This document shows positions 30,473 to 38,720 of a stretch of 64,000 bases of DNA, one piece after another (the stretch's first letter is position 1; each line of letters opens with the position of its first letter). This DNA comes from Arenibacterium halophilum (GTDB taxonomy: Bacteria; Pseudomonadota; Alphaproteobacteria; Rhodobacterales; Rhodobacteraceae). Location of the stretch: positions 868,001-932,000 of the forward strand of contig NZ_VCPC01000002.1 in NCBI RefSeq assembly GCF_005938225.1. Direction: 5' to 3'. A program made the translations under genes and the position numbers. Below the pieces are notes generated by a model, which saw only the letters and a program-made list of their open reading frames with translations, was not told the origin of the DNA and did not search any database.

Positions 30473-31861
30473 TCAGTGCGGCAGGACGCGGGCCTTGTGG
30501 GCCTTTTCCGCAGCCTGCGCCAGTTGGCGCCCGGTCGCTGCGCCGGAACCGCGCGCGGCGGGCGAGTCAGGCGGCAGGTAGAGGTGCACAGCCGTGCCTG
30601 ATGGCGCGGTTTCGATCACGATGCCCCCGCCGCTCTGTTCGGCGAAACCGGACACCATGGCCAGACCCATTCCGCTGCCTGTGCCGGGTGGCTTTGTAGT
30701 GAAAAAAGGCTCGGCGACATGAGGCAATACGCTGGCCGGGATACCCGGCCCGCTGTCGCGCACGGTGAATTGGACATACCGTCCTGCTGGCAGAATTCGC
30801 CCATTCAGCATTTCTTGCGGTGACATATGCAGCGAGTCGGCAATCGACAATGTGACCGGGGTGCCAGGGCGGCTTTCCTGGGCCTCTGCTGCATTCAGGA
30901 TAAGCGCCAGAAGCGCCGTCACGAGCTGTGCCTGATCTGTTACAAGATGCAGCGACGACGATGGCCGCATCACCGAGAGGGGCGTTGACGCGGGAATAAG
31001 ATCGTCCGAGAGCATCTGGATTTCGTCGGTCAAGGACTGCAAGTCCACAAGCTCGGGCGTGATCCGCGCGGTGCGGGCATAGGACAGAAGATGGCGCACC
31101 AGATCGGCAGCACGGTCTGCGGCCAGTTGCGCCTCGACCAGCAGGTCTTCGCGGTCCTGTCGGGTGGCTACCATGCGTGCCAGTTCAAGATTGCCGCGAA
31201 TAGCGGTCAGCAAATTGTTGAAATCATGAGCGATTCCGCTGGAAATTCGGCCGATGGCCTCCAACTTCTGCGCCTCCGCCTGATGAATGGCGGCCCGACG
31301 CGAAAACTTAATGCGATTGCGCACCGCGATCTGGGCAATGTGGAAATAGGTCACGGCCGCCGCGCCACTCAGCGCCATGGCCCCGGCGACCCAGACATCC
31401 GCGACATTCGCCATGTGATGTGCGGTTATCAAAACGGCTGCCGCTGCCACCAGCGCCGTTTTACCCATAACCAGAAGCGGCTGGGTATCACCGCGCCAGA
31501 TCAGGAATACCAGCGTTGCGATCATCAGAGCCACAGCCGAGAATTGCAGCGGCGGGTCGTCCACCAGTGCCATGCACACCGGCATCCACAGGAACGAAGC
31601 CATGATCACAAGATACAGCAGCGCCGCCACGTTCAGATCGCCCGGATCGGACGAGTCGACATGTGTTTTCAGAAACCTCCAATGAAGGAGGTGAAGCGCG
31701 AAATAGATCGGCAGCCACAGCAAAGCCGATGTCCATCCAGTATACAGATAAAGGATTGCGCTGCCGACAGCGAGGATGGCGAAGCGCATCGAAAGTTCGA
31801 TGGCGCTCGGATATTCGGCGCGGTATAGGCGCTCTATCTCGCTGCGGCGGCGATGAGGCAT
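30473..31861 (-). CDS. Membrane-bound sensor histidine kinase
   Basis: 462 residues from ATG 31861. About six hydrophobic helices (about 24-180) form a membrane sensor without a large periplasmic loop. HisKA follows with H-box SSGIAHDFNNLLTAIRGNLE, then the ATPase domain: N-box LILNAAEAQ, G1 DSGPGIP, G2 GTGSGMGLAMVSGFAE. The HDFNN form is typical of hybrid-type or NtrB-like kinases. No response regulator is adjacent. It is divergent from the DUF3445 gene with 134 bp between starts. Confidence 0.88.
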   Translation of the reverse strand: MPHRRRSEIERLYRAEYPSAIELSMRFAILAVGSAILYLYTGWTSALLWLPIYFALHLLHWRFLKTHVDSSDPGDLNVAALLYLVIMASFLWMPVCMALVDDPPLQFSAVALMIATLVFLIWRGDTQPLLVMGKTALVAAAAVLITAHHMANVADVWVAGAMALSGAAAVTYFHIAQIAVRNRIKFSRRAAIHQAEAQKLEAIGRISSGIAHDFNNLLTAIRGNLELARMVATRQDREDLLVEAQLAADRAADLVRHLLSYARTARITPELVDLQSLTDEIQMLSDDLIPASTPLSVMRPSSSLHLVTDQAQLVTALLALILNAAEAQESRPGTPVTLSIADSLHMSPQEMLNGRILPAGRYVQFTVRDSGPGIPASVLPHVAEPFFTTKPPGTGSGMGLAMVSGFAEQSGGGIVIETAPSGTAVHLYLPPDSPAARGSGAATGRQLAQAAEKAHKARVLPH

Positions 31862-31995
31862 TGAAAATGGGCCCTGAGAATGCGCGCGACGGTAGGCGTG
31901 AACGGGGACTCGGTCAATGGTACATGGGTTGTTTTTGCAACTCGTTCGCAGCTTCACGCTGATCTTTGCCAACCGGGGCCGAACCGAGGGCGGAC

Positions 31996-32754
31996 ATGAC
32001 TGATACATTGGCGACGCTGCAAACAACTATCCCTTACAACCCGCTTGAAGACAGGCGCCTGCCGGGCGTGGCGCCGCTCGATATGGAAGACTGGCTGATC
32101 GCGGACGAGGCCTTTGCCGGCCAGATGGCGCGGCGCGATAGACTGCTGACCACACAGCCGGATACGGTCCGGGCGCTGGACCGGAGCGCGCAGGCCGCAG
32201 CCGAGGAAGTGCTCGATATGGCACTTGCACAGGCCTATCCCGGTGCAGGTGTGGACGTGACGCGCCACGATGGCATACATGTCCCGATTGACCGGACCGA
32301 TCCGCTGCTGACATTGGGGCGGTTGGTGCAGGAAGATGTCTGTATCCTGCAGAAACAAGGCGACGAACACGTTCTGACCGGCGCGGTGCTGTGCTTCCCG
32401 GCCAGCTGGTCTCTGGACGAAAAATTCATGCGTCCGCTTGCCCGCATCCACGAGCCTGTCGATACGTATGACACTGACATGGCCCGGCGGGTCCAGCGAC
32501 TGTTCGACGGGGTTCGCCCGGGGCGCCCTCTATGGCGCTGCAACGCGATCTGGTATGACGACGCTGAATTGCACCAGCCCCGCCGCGAAGGGGTGCGCCG
32601 CGCCGCGCCTTCGCGAGACACGGCCGCCTTCCTGCGCAGCGAACGGCAATGCATCCTGCGCCTGCCCGAAACCGGAGCGGTTGTGTTTTCGATCCATACC
32701 TACGTGGTGAAAAACCCGCATAGCCAAGGCATACGAAGACAGGTTCTGATCTGA
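31996..32754 (+). CDS. DUF3445 haem-dependent oxidative N-demethylase-like protein
   Basis: 252 residues from ATG 31996. The DUF3445 pattern is seen from start to end: IPYNPLEDRRLPGVAPLDM, LQEDVCILQK, LCFPASWSLDEKFMRPLARI, HEPVDTYD, then WRCNAIWYDDAELHQP, RSERQCILRLPETGAVVFSI and HTYV. The family includes the catalytic subunit of haem-dependent oxidative N-demethylases and dimethylamine monooxygenase. The reductase and other subunits of those enzymes are not nearby, so the electron donor and substrate are unknown. Confidence 0.85.
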   Translation: MTDTLATLQTTIPYNPLEDRRLPGVAPLDMEDWLIADEAFAGQMARRDRLLTTQPDTVRALDRSAQAAAEEVLDMALAQAYPGAGVDVTRHDGIHVPIDRTDPLLTLGRLVQEDVCILQKQGDEHVLTGAVLCFPASWSLDEKFMRPLARIHEPVDTYDTDMARRVQRLFDGVRPGRPLWRCNAIWYDDAELHQPRREGVRRAAPSRDTAAFLRSERQCILRLPETGAVVFSIHTYVVKNPHSQGIRRQVLI

Positions 32755-32789
32755 GTATTTTTGGAATGATGAAACAGGGAGCGGCACTT

Positions 32790-32848
32790 CCGCTTCTTTG
32801 AGGCTCAAATATCCCGGGGGAGTCCCGCAGGGGCGGAGGCAGAGCCCT
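32790..32848 (+). repeat. Composite palindromic element, copy 5 (worn)
   Basis: Starts about 36 nt after the DUF3445 gene, between convergent genes. It has CTTCTTTGAGGCTC, AAATATCCCGGGGG and hairpin A GTCCC-GCA-GGGGC (one G-T pair). Hairpin B is degenerate (GGAGGC-AGA-GCCCTC). The left module is not recognisable. Confidence 0.75.
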
Positions 32849-32883
32849 CTGATGTCGTCTCGGGGCGTGCGACACATGCGGCT

Positions 32884-32918
32884 AAAAACCCGCACCCCGG
32901 GGGGTTAGCGCCGGGGTG
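32884..32918 (-). terminator. Rho-independent terminator of the gene at 32950-33825
   Basis: Read on the minus strand, CACCCCGG (32918-32911), a 10-nt loop, CCGGGGTG (32900-32893), then CGGGTTTTTAG. A stable stem with a T-run right after it, about 32 nt past the stop. Confidence 0.75.
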
Positions 32919-32949
32919 TACTCTTTACCGAACGGTGCTTTGGCCTGGG

Positions 32950-33825
32950 CTAGAGCGGCAGGGCCGCGACCGCGCTTTCCAGAGCCCCGGTGCTGTGCAG
33001 CATAAAAGTGAGTCCCGTCAGGGCGAGCACATGAGTATTCAGGCGGAAATCTTCGCCACGGATCAGATTCACGGCAGCGACAGAGGCTGCAACCGGCGCG
33101 GACATGAAGGCGATCATGCCGGTCATGCCCCAGACAGCAAGGCGGCTGACGTCACTGGGGCCGGCCTCGGCATCCTTGCCGGTGCGCTTGCCGACCGAGG
33201 CGTCCGCGGCCAGCGGTTCGGAGCGGAACACGATGGCCAACCGGTCTTCGGGAGAGACAGGTGCCGGGGTTTCGCTGCCATATTCGGGAACAGGGGCCAG
33301 TCGCGGATCGGCAATGCGGGCCATGGCATCATCGGTGTGCTCGGCCTCGGGAGTGATGGCGGCGAAGGCCGAGAGGAAATCGGCGGTGTTCATCACGGTC
33401 AGCGGATCAAGCCACTCGATCATCCGAACGTCTGCCACGGCGCAGATGCGGTGCAGCATCACGGCCAGCAGCATTTCCGAAATCTCGCGATCGTCACGGA
33501 CCGGGTCCATCGGCGTCATGTCGATCTGGATGCGCCAGTGCTTTTTCGCGGCCTGCGCGTGGCCTGTGTTGATGCCGCCGATAGCGTCGATGCACATGCT
33601 GCGCTTGGCGTGTTCGCCCGGAGTAATCCCCTGCATCATCGACAGTTTGACCACGTGGTGGCTGCCAAGGATGCGCGCGGTACGGGGGGTCTGAAGGCTG
33701 TTGCGGTCGACCGGGTGGCCGTAATCCTCGAAGGTGGCCGCGACGATCCGGCTGAACCGGTCAAGCATGTCGGCCTCGGTACCAAAGACGACGACGCCAC
33801 AGTGAAATCTGCTGCGATGGGACAT
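32950..33825 (-). CDS. Conserved hypothetical protein with C-terminal membrane segments
   Basis: 291 residues, not recognised. Residues about 1-165 look like a soluble alpha/beta domain (WRIQIDMTPMD, then EMLLAVMLHRICAVADVRMI). A low-complexity linker with a basic patch (VGKRTGKDAE) follows, then two hydrophobic segments (WGMTGMIAFMSAPVAASVAA; LALTGLTFMLHSTGAL). A cytoplasmic, membrane-anchored protein is likely. The soluble part resembles the protein at 34938-36092 in order of strands and helices. It has its own terminator. Confidence 0.72.
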   Translation of the reverse strand: MSHRSRFHCGVVVFGTEADMLDRFSRIVAATFEDYGHPVDRNSLQTPRTARILGSHHVVKLSMMQGITPGEHAKRSMCIDAIGGINTGHAQAAKKHWRIQIDMTPMDPVRDDREISEMLLAVMLHRICAVADVRMIEWLDPLTVMNTADFLSAFAAITPEAEHTDDAMARIADPRLAPVPEYGSETPAPVSPEDRLAIVFRSEPLAADASVGKRTGKDAEAGPSDVSRLAVWGMTGMIAFMSAPVAASVAAVNLIRGEDFRLNTHVLALTGLTFMLHSTGALESAVAALPL

Positions 33826-34058
33826 GAAACTGCCCTTCCTTCCTGTATGGCCTGCTTATCTGATCTCGATGGAAACAGTCTGTTCGGGAAGGGTGGTTTT
33901 CCTGTGACCGAAAGTGAAAAACTTGTGGGCATTTACAATCACAGGTTGGGCGGATACCCGCTCAAATCTGCTTAAAATACCTCTGAGATGGGGCGATTTC
34001 GCAGATTCGAAGGCGCGACTGGGGCGTGATTGTGGCGTCGGCGGGGTCTGGCCGTCGA

Positions 34059-34862
34059 TTAGCCGTCGATTCTGGCCGCCGTGATGGCTATGGCCTTCTG
34101 GTAAACCGTGGCGCCGTTCCACTGCTGGATGGCGGCGAAATTGGGCTGTCCGGGCTGATAGCCGCGGCCCGGGCGCCAGCCCTTGGCGCGCAGGAAATTC
34201 GCGGTCGAGGCCATGGCATCGGAGAGGTCGTAGAAGTCGATGCGCCCGTCGCCATTGCCATCCACGCCGAATTGCAGTGCGTTGCCTGGCAAGAACTGGG
34301 TATGGCCAAGTTCACCATGCTTCGCGCCCTGCGTCGCGGAGGTGATCGCGCCCATGTCGACGAGCCGCAATGCTCCGATGGCGTGGGGGATAAAGAACGC
34401 CGAGCGGCGACAATCATAGGCCAGGGTGGTGATGGCCGAAACCACGGCGCTGTCGCCCATGAAATTGCCGAATCCGGTTTCCATCCCGTGCAGCGCCAGC
34501 AGGATGCCCGCGGGCACGCCGTATTGCCGTTCCAGCGCGGCGTAGAAATTGGGGTTCGAGGCCTTGCGTTTGCGTCCGATGCGCACGATGGCATCGGCGC
34601 CGCGCACCTGCATGAACTTGTCCAGCGAGTATTTGAAACTTTTCTGGTTGCGGTCGGCGGCGATGGTGCGGGTGGCATAATCTGCGGCTGCCAGGGCCTG
34701 AAGCCCGCGTTTGCCGACTCCGGCACGGCGCGCCTGATCGGCGAAGTCCTGTTTCCACTGGGCAAAGCCGCTGCCGGTGTTGCCGCAGGTTTGGGCGGCC
34801 AAAGGCGCGGTGGCGAGGGTCAGGGCAATTGCAAGCGGGGTCAGGACACGGAAAAGGGGCAT
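34059..34862 (-). CDS. Lytic murein transglycosylase (MltB/SLT_2 type)
   Basis: 267 residues from ATG 34862 with a signal peptide (MPLFRVLTPLAIALTLATAP). Cleaves peptidoglycan strands to 1,6-anhydro ends. The catalytic Glu is in LALHGMETGFGNFMGDS. Downstream is GELGHTQFLPGNALQFGV followed by an EF-hand-like loop DGNGDGRIDFYD, as in MltB. A short tandem duplication (ATCGACGGC twice) straddles its stop codon. Secreted, no lipobox. It lies between two hypothetical membrane proteins on the same strand. Confidence 0.9.
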   Translation of the reverse strand: MPLFRVLTPLAIALTLATAPLAAQTCGNTGSGFAQWKQDFADQARRAGVGKRGLQALAAADYATRTIAADRNQKSFKYSLDKFMQVRGADAIVRIGRKRKASNPNFYAALERQYGVPAGILLALHGMETGFGNFMGDSAVVSAITTLAYDCRRSAFFIPHAIGALRLVDMGAITSATQGAKHGELGHTQFLPGNALQFGVDGNGDGRIDFYDLSDAMASTANFLRAKGWRPGRGYQPGQPNFAAIQQWNGATVYQKAIAITAARIDG

Positions 34863-34937
34863 GGGCGGGCCTAGCAACTGGTTACAGATGCCAGAACCTT
34901 GTGCCAGCGGGCCGCGCCATTCAAGCCCCGGGATAAG

Positions 34938-36092
34938 CTATTGCTGTGGCTGTGTGGTGGTCAGACCGTCCGAGAAGGTGGCCTGCAACAGCTTTTGCGG
35001 TACGTTCAGAAGCGGCAGGCCGATCCACAGGAACAGGCCCACGCCAACGAGAATCATCCATGTCGGGCTGGAGCCCGAGCGTTCGCGCGGCGAGGCCGAC
35101 AGCCCCGCGAGGCCAACAGGATCGGTGTCGTGGTCGCGCGCCGAGCGGTCCGGGGTCCATTCGTCGTTTGGACGGGGAGCAGCTTCGGCGCTGTGGCCCG
35201 ATATCGCGGCATAGCCCGGGTGCGGCAGAAAGGGCTGACCGGCGGTCTGGCGCGGGCGTTGCGGTGCGGTTTCCGAGAACGACACTACGATGCGCCCGGC
35301 GGGAAAGGCCGCATTGGCCGAGAGGTGACGCACGTAAAGCGCGGTGCCCAGTTTTTCACTCAGCTGGTCGCCATGGGCCAGAGGAAGCGCGCCGCGCGTG
35401 GCCTGATGCAGCAGCGTATCCAGCAGGGTTTGCGCCATGTCCATCGGGACTGGTTCGGGGATGTCTTCGACGATCAAGGTGCGCCCCAGAAGGTACTGCG
35501 AATTGTGCGCGATCAGGCGGCGGAGGGGTGGCTCTGCGCGGTCGCCTTCGGGTGCGTCCGGGCGGGAGAGGTCGGGATGCACGACAAGCGCGGGGGGCAG
35601 CGGCTGGCCCAGTTCGATATCCAGGTCCTTGGGCGTATACATCAGGTCAGACGTGCACAGATGCGCAGCGCGGCAGCGGTAGCGGCGATGCACCATGCGC
35701 AGCAGCGCGAACAACAGTTTGAGGCGCTGTTCGACCGGGGCTGGTTCCACCGCATCAAGCGTGACCGGAGAGGTGCCGCTGCCAACCGAGATCACGACAT
35801 GCGCGCGGCAGGAGTTCACCAGAGCAGGGAAATCGGCGTCTTTCGCGGCGCTGACGGGAGAGGCCAGCGCGCGAGCCAGAGCCTGCGCGCCGATCGGGTT
35901 GGCATGCACTGCGATCGTGGCGTGCAGCTTGCCGTCGGTCAGCAACGCGAATTGCGGCGTGGCCATCTGGTCAAGCGCGAAAGTGCCGAGCTTATGCTTC
36001 GTGTTCAGCTCGTCCAGCACGGAGACCGGATCGAAGCCCGGTTTCGAATCGTACAGAAGCGCGGCCTGCGTCGTCAGTGAAATGTCGGGCAT
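34938..36092 (-). CDS. Conserved hypothetical protein with C-terminal membrane anchor
   Basis: 384 residues, not recognised. Residues about 1-180 form a soluble alpha/beta domain (LHATIAVHANPIG; AHVVISVGSG; KLLFALLRMVHRRYRCRAAHL), reminiscent of DUF4261-like domains. A second soluble part (about 190-280) is followed by a Pro/Arg/Ser-rich linker and one membrane helix near the end (TWMILVGVGLFLWIGLPLL). It is 75 bp upstream of the transglycosylase gene and probably co-transcribed with it. Function unknown. Confidence 0.7.
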   Translation of the reverse strand: MPDISLTTQAALLYDSKPGFDPVSVLDELNTKHKLGTFALDQMATPQFALLTDGKLHATIAVHANPIGAQALARALASPVSAAKDADFPALVNSCRAHVVISVGSGTSPVTLDAVEPAPVEQRLKLLFALLRMVHRRYRCRAAHLCTSDLMYTPKDLDIELGQPLPPALVVHPDLSRPDAPEGDRAEPPLRRLIAHNSQYLLGRTLIVEDIPEPVPMDMAQTLLDTLLHQATRGALPLAHGDQLSEKLGTALYVRHLSANAAFPAGRIVVSFSETAPQRPRQTAGQPFLPHPGYAAISGHSAEAAPRPNDEWTPDRSARDHDTDPVGLAGLSASPRERSGSSPTWMILVGVGLFLWIGLPLLNVPQKLLQATFSDGLTTTQPQQ

Positions 36093-36192
36093 TGGGGGTG
36101 CCTGTCGGTAAAAGCTGCTCGGAAGTGTCCGGATAAACGTGGCGATCGTTGGGCGGCGCGATGTAAATCCGGCGGTTTTTATTATGGGCGGG

Positions 36193-36576
36193 TCAGTTGG
36201 TCGCTGTTGGCGGCTCGGCGGGCTGATCGGGGGCGGGTTCAGACACCGAATGCGATGGGGCGGTCACCTCGGCCACGCGGCCGATGGTGTCGGACAGTGT
36301 TTCGTCAAAGGCGATGGCCAGCGCGCGCGCGTGGGGCTGCATCGCGGATGGCAGGTAGGGAGCCAGATCATTGGCAAAGAGCGCGCCGCAGAATAGCACC
36401 CCGGCGCACATCACAATCGCACGGCCCAACCCGCCGCGTTTCGGGCGCATGAGCCGTTCCATAGAGTTCACATCTTCGCCCACGAAGGGTGCGATGACGG
36501 GCTGTTTTGGCCCTTTTCCCGAATTGCGTGCCTCGATCCGGGCAACGCGGGATGCAAAATCGGTCTGGGCGCGCAT
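36193..36576 (-). CDS. Hypothetical single-pass membrane protein
   Basis: 127 residues, not recognised. An Arg/Lys-rich cytoplasmic start (TDFASRVARIEARNSG), one helix (about 50-68, LGRAIVMCAGVLFCGALFA), then a periplasmic segment and a Pro-rich end. Proteins of this shape are common in roseobacters. It is 100 bp upstream of the 384-residue gene on the same strand, so it may be first in that transcript. Confidence 0.65.
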   Translation of the reverse strand: MRAQTDFASRVARIEARNSGKGPKQPVIAPFVGEDVNSMERLMRPKRGGLGRAIVMCAGVLFCGALFANDLAPYLPSAMQPHARALAIAFDETLSDTIGRVAEVTAPSHSVSEPAPDQPAEPPTATN

Positions 36577-36720
36577 GGCCTGGTCCTCTGGCGGCGGGTG
36601 TCATGGGGGGCTCCCCGGGCTGCACCATCGCGCTGAATCGCGCCGGAATTCGGGGCGAAACATGGCAATTCACGGGCCGCCGCCATCAGTGTTAAGCGGC
36701 GGTTACCGCTCAAACGAATA

Positions 36721-36743
36721 CGGGGCGCCCTATGGGCGCCCCG
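36721..36743 (-). terminator. Terminator hairpin of glnA
   Basis: Perfect 10-bp stem CGGGGCGCCC-TAT-GGGCGCCCCG, 25 bp past the glnA stop. On the minus strand it is followed by TATTCGTTTG, only a weak T-run. Confidence 0.65.
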
Positions 36744-36768
36744 ATCCTTGCCGCATGACCCGAGGGGA

Positions 36769-38175
36769 TCAGCAGCTGTAGTACATGCCGAATTCCACCG
36801 GGTGGGGGGTGGTTTCGTATTTCAGGACTTCTTCCATCTTCAGTTCGATGTAGCCCTCGATCTGGTCCTTGGTGAACACGTCACCGGCCAGCAGGTAATC
36901 CATGTCGCCTTCCAGCTCGGTCAGGGCTTCGCGCAGCGAGCCGCAGACGGTCGGGATGCCGGCCAGTTCTTCGGCGGGCAGGTCGTACAGGTTCTTGTCC
37001 ATGGCTTCGCCCGGATCGATCTTGTTCTTGATGCCGTCCAGGCCGGCCATCAGGAGTGCTGCAAACGCCAGGTAGGGGTTTGCCGAGGGATCGGGGAAAC
37101 GCGCTTCGACGCGCTTGGCTTTCGGCGATTCGGTCCATGGGATACGGACACAGCCCGAACGGTTGCGGGCCGAGTAGGCGCGCAGAACGGGCGCTTCAAA
37201 GCCGGGGACCAGGCGCTTGTAGCTGTTGGTGCCGGGGTTGGTGAACGCGTTCAGCGACTTGGCGTGCTTCAGGATACCGCCGATGAAATACAGCGCTTCC
37301 TGGCTGAGATCGGCGTATTTGTCGCCCGCAAACAGCGGCTTGCCGTCTTTCCAGATCGACATGTTCACGTGCATGCCCGAGCCGTTGTCGCCATAGATCG
37401 GCTTCGGCATGAAGGTCGCCGATTTGCCGTAGGCGTGGGCCACGTTGTGGATCACGTATTTGTATTTCTGAAGCTCGTCCGCCTGTTTGGTCAGGGTCGA
37501 GAAGATCAGGCCCAGTTCGTGCTGGCACGAGGCCACTTCGTGGTGGTGCTTGTCGACCTTCATGCCAAGACGCTTCATCGTCGACAGCATTTCGGCGCGC
37601 AGATCCTGCGCTTCGTCGACCGGGTTCACCGGGAAGTAACCGCCTTTGAGGCCCGGGCGGTGGCCCATGTTGCCCATTTCGAAATCGGCATCGGTGTTCC
37701 ACGAGGCGTCGGTCGCGTCGACTTCGTAGGACACCTTGTTGATGGTGTTCGAGAATTTGACGTTGTCGAACAGGAAGAATTCAGCCTCGGGGCCCATGTA
37801 GGCCACATCGCCGATGCCGGATTCTTTCAGATAGGCCTCGGCCTTTTCAGCAGTGCCGCGCGGGTCGCGCTCATAGCTTTCGCCGGTGTCGGGTTCCACG
37901 ACCGAGCAGTGGATGCAGAGCGTCTTTTCGGCATAGAACGGGTCGATATAGGCGCTTTCGGTGTCGGGCATCAGTTTCATGTCCGACGCTTCGATCGATT
38001 TCCAGCCCGCGACGGACGAACCGTCGAACATGAAGCCTTCTTCCAGGAAATCTTCGTCGACCAGATCGGCCACAACGGTCACGTGCTGGAGCTTGCCGCG
38101 CGTGTCGGTGAAACGGATGTCGACATACTCGATGTCCTCATCCTTGATCAGCTTGAGAACTGCCTTGTTGCTCAT
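36769..38175 (-). CDS. glnA: Glutamine synthetase, type I
   Basis: 468 residues, ammonia assimilation (glutamate + NH3 + ATP to glutamine). Metal and substrate segments are present: [46 protein letters not shown] and the [10 protein letters not shown] flap. The adenylylation Tyr is in [10 protein letters not shown] (about residue 397), so activity is likely set by GlnE. glnB lies 37 bp upstream in the same transcript, the usual glnBA operon of alphaproteobacteria. Confidence 0.98.
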   Translation of the reverse strand: MSNKAVLKLIKDEDIEYVDIRFTDTRGKLQHVTVVADLVDEDFLEEGFMFDGSSVAGWKSIEASDMKLMPDTESAYIDPFYAEKTLCIHCSVVEPDTGESYERDPRGTAEKAEAYLKESGIGDVAYMGPEAEFFLFDNVKFSNTINKVSYEVDATDASWNTDADFEMGNMGHRPGLKGGYFPVNPVDEAQDLRAEMLSTMKRLGMKVDKHHHEVASCQHELGLIFSTLTKQADELQKYKYVIHNVAHAYGKSATFMPKPIYGDNGSGMHVNMSIWKDGKPLFAGDKYADLSQEALYFIGGILKHAKSLNAFTNPGTNSYKRLVPGFEAPVLRAYSARNRSGCVRIPWTESPKAKRVEARFPDPSANPYLAFAALLMAGLDGIKNKIDPGEAMDKNLYDLPAEELAGIPTVCGSLREALTELEGDMDYLLAGDVFTKDQIEGYIELKMEEVLKYETTPHPVEFGMYYSC

Positions 38176-38212
38176 TCTCTTTGGTCCCCTTTATTGGAAA
38201 TTTTGGAGTTTT

Positions 38213-38587
<375 letters not shown>

Positions 38588-38658
38588 TCATTGTTCGGTG
38601 ACACTCTCAATCGACGCGCTAGGATGCGCGAGGGGTGCAAGGCGAATTCCTGTGGGTG

Positions 38659-38687
38659 AGATTAAAATTTATGCTTAACGATGTAAA
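38659..38687 (-). promoter_or_regulatory. Candidate sigma-70 promoter of glnBA
   Basis: On the minus strand, TTTACA (38687-38682) and TAATCT (38664-38659) are 17 bp apart in an AT-rich patch, giving an about 100-nt leader before the glnB ATG. No clear NtrC site was identified beside it. Confidence 0.4.
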
Positions 38688-38720
38688 AATAGGCGAAACT
38701 GAATCTCGGGTTGTGCGCGC

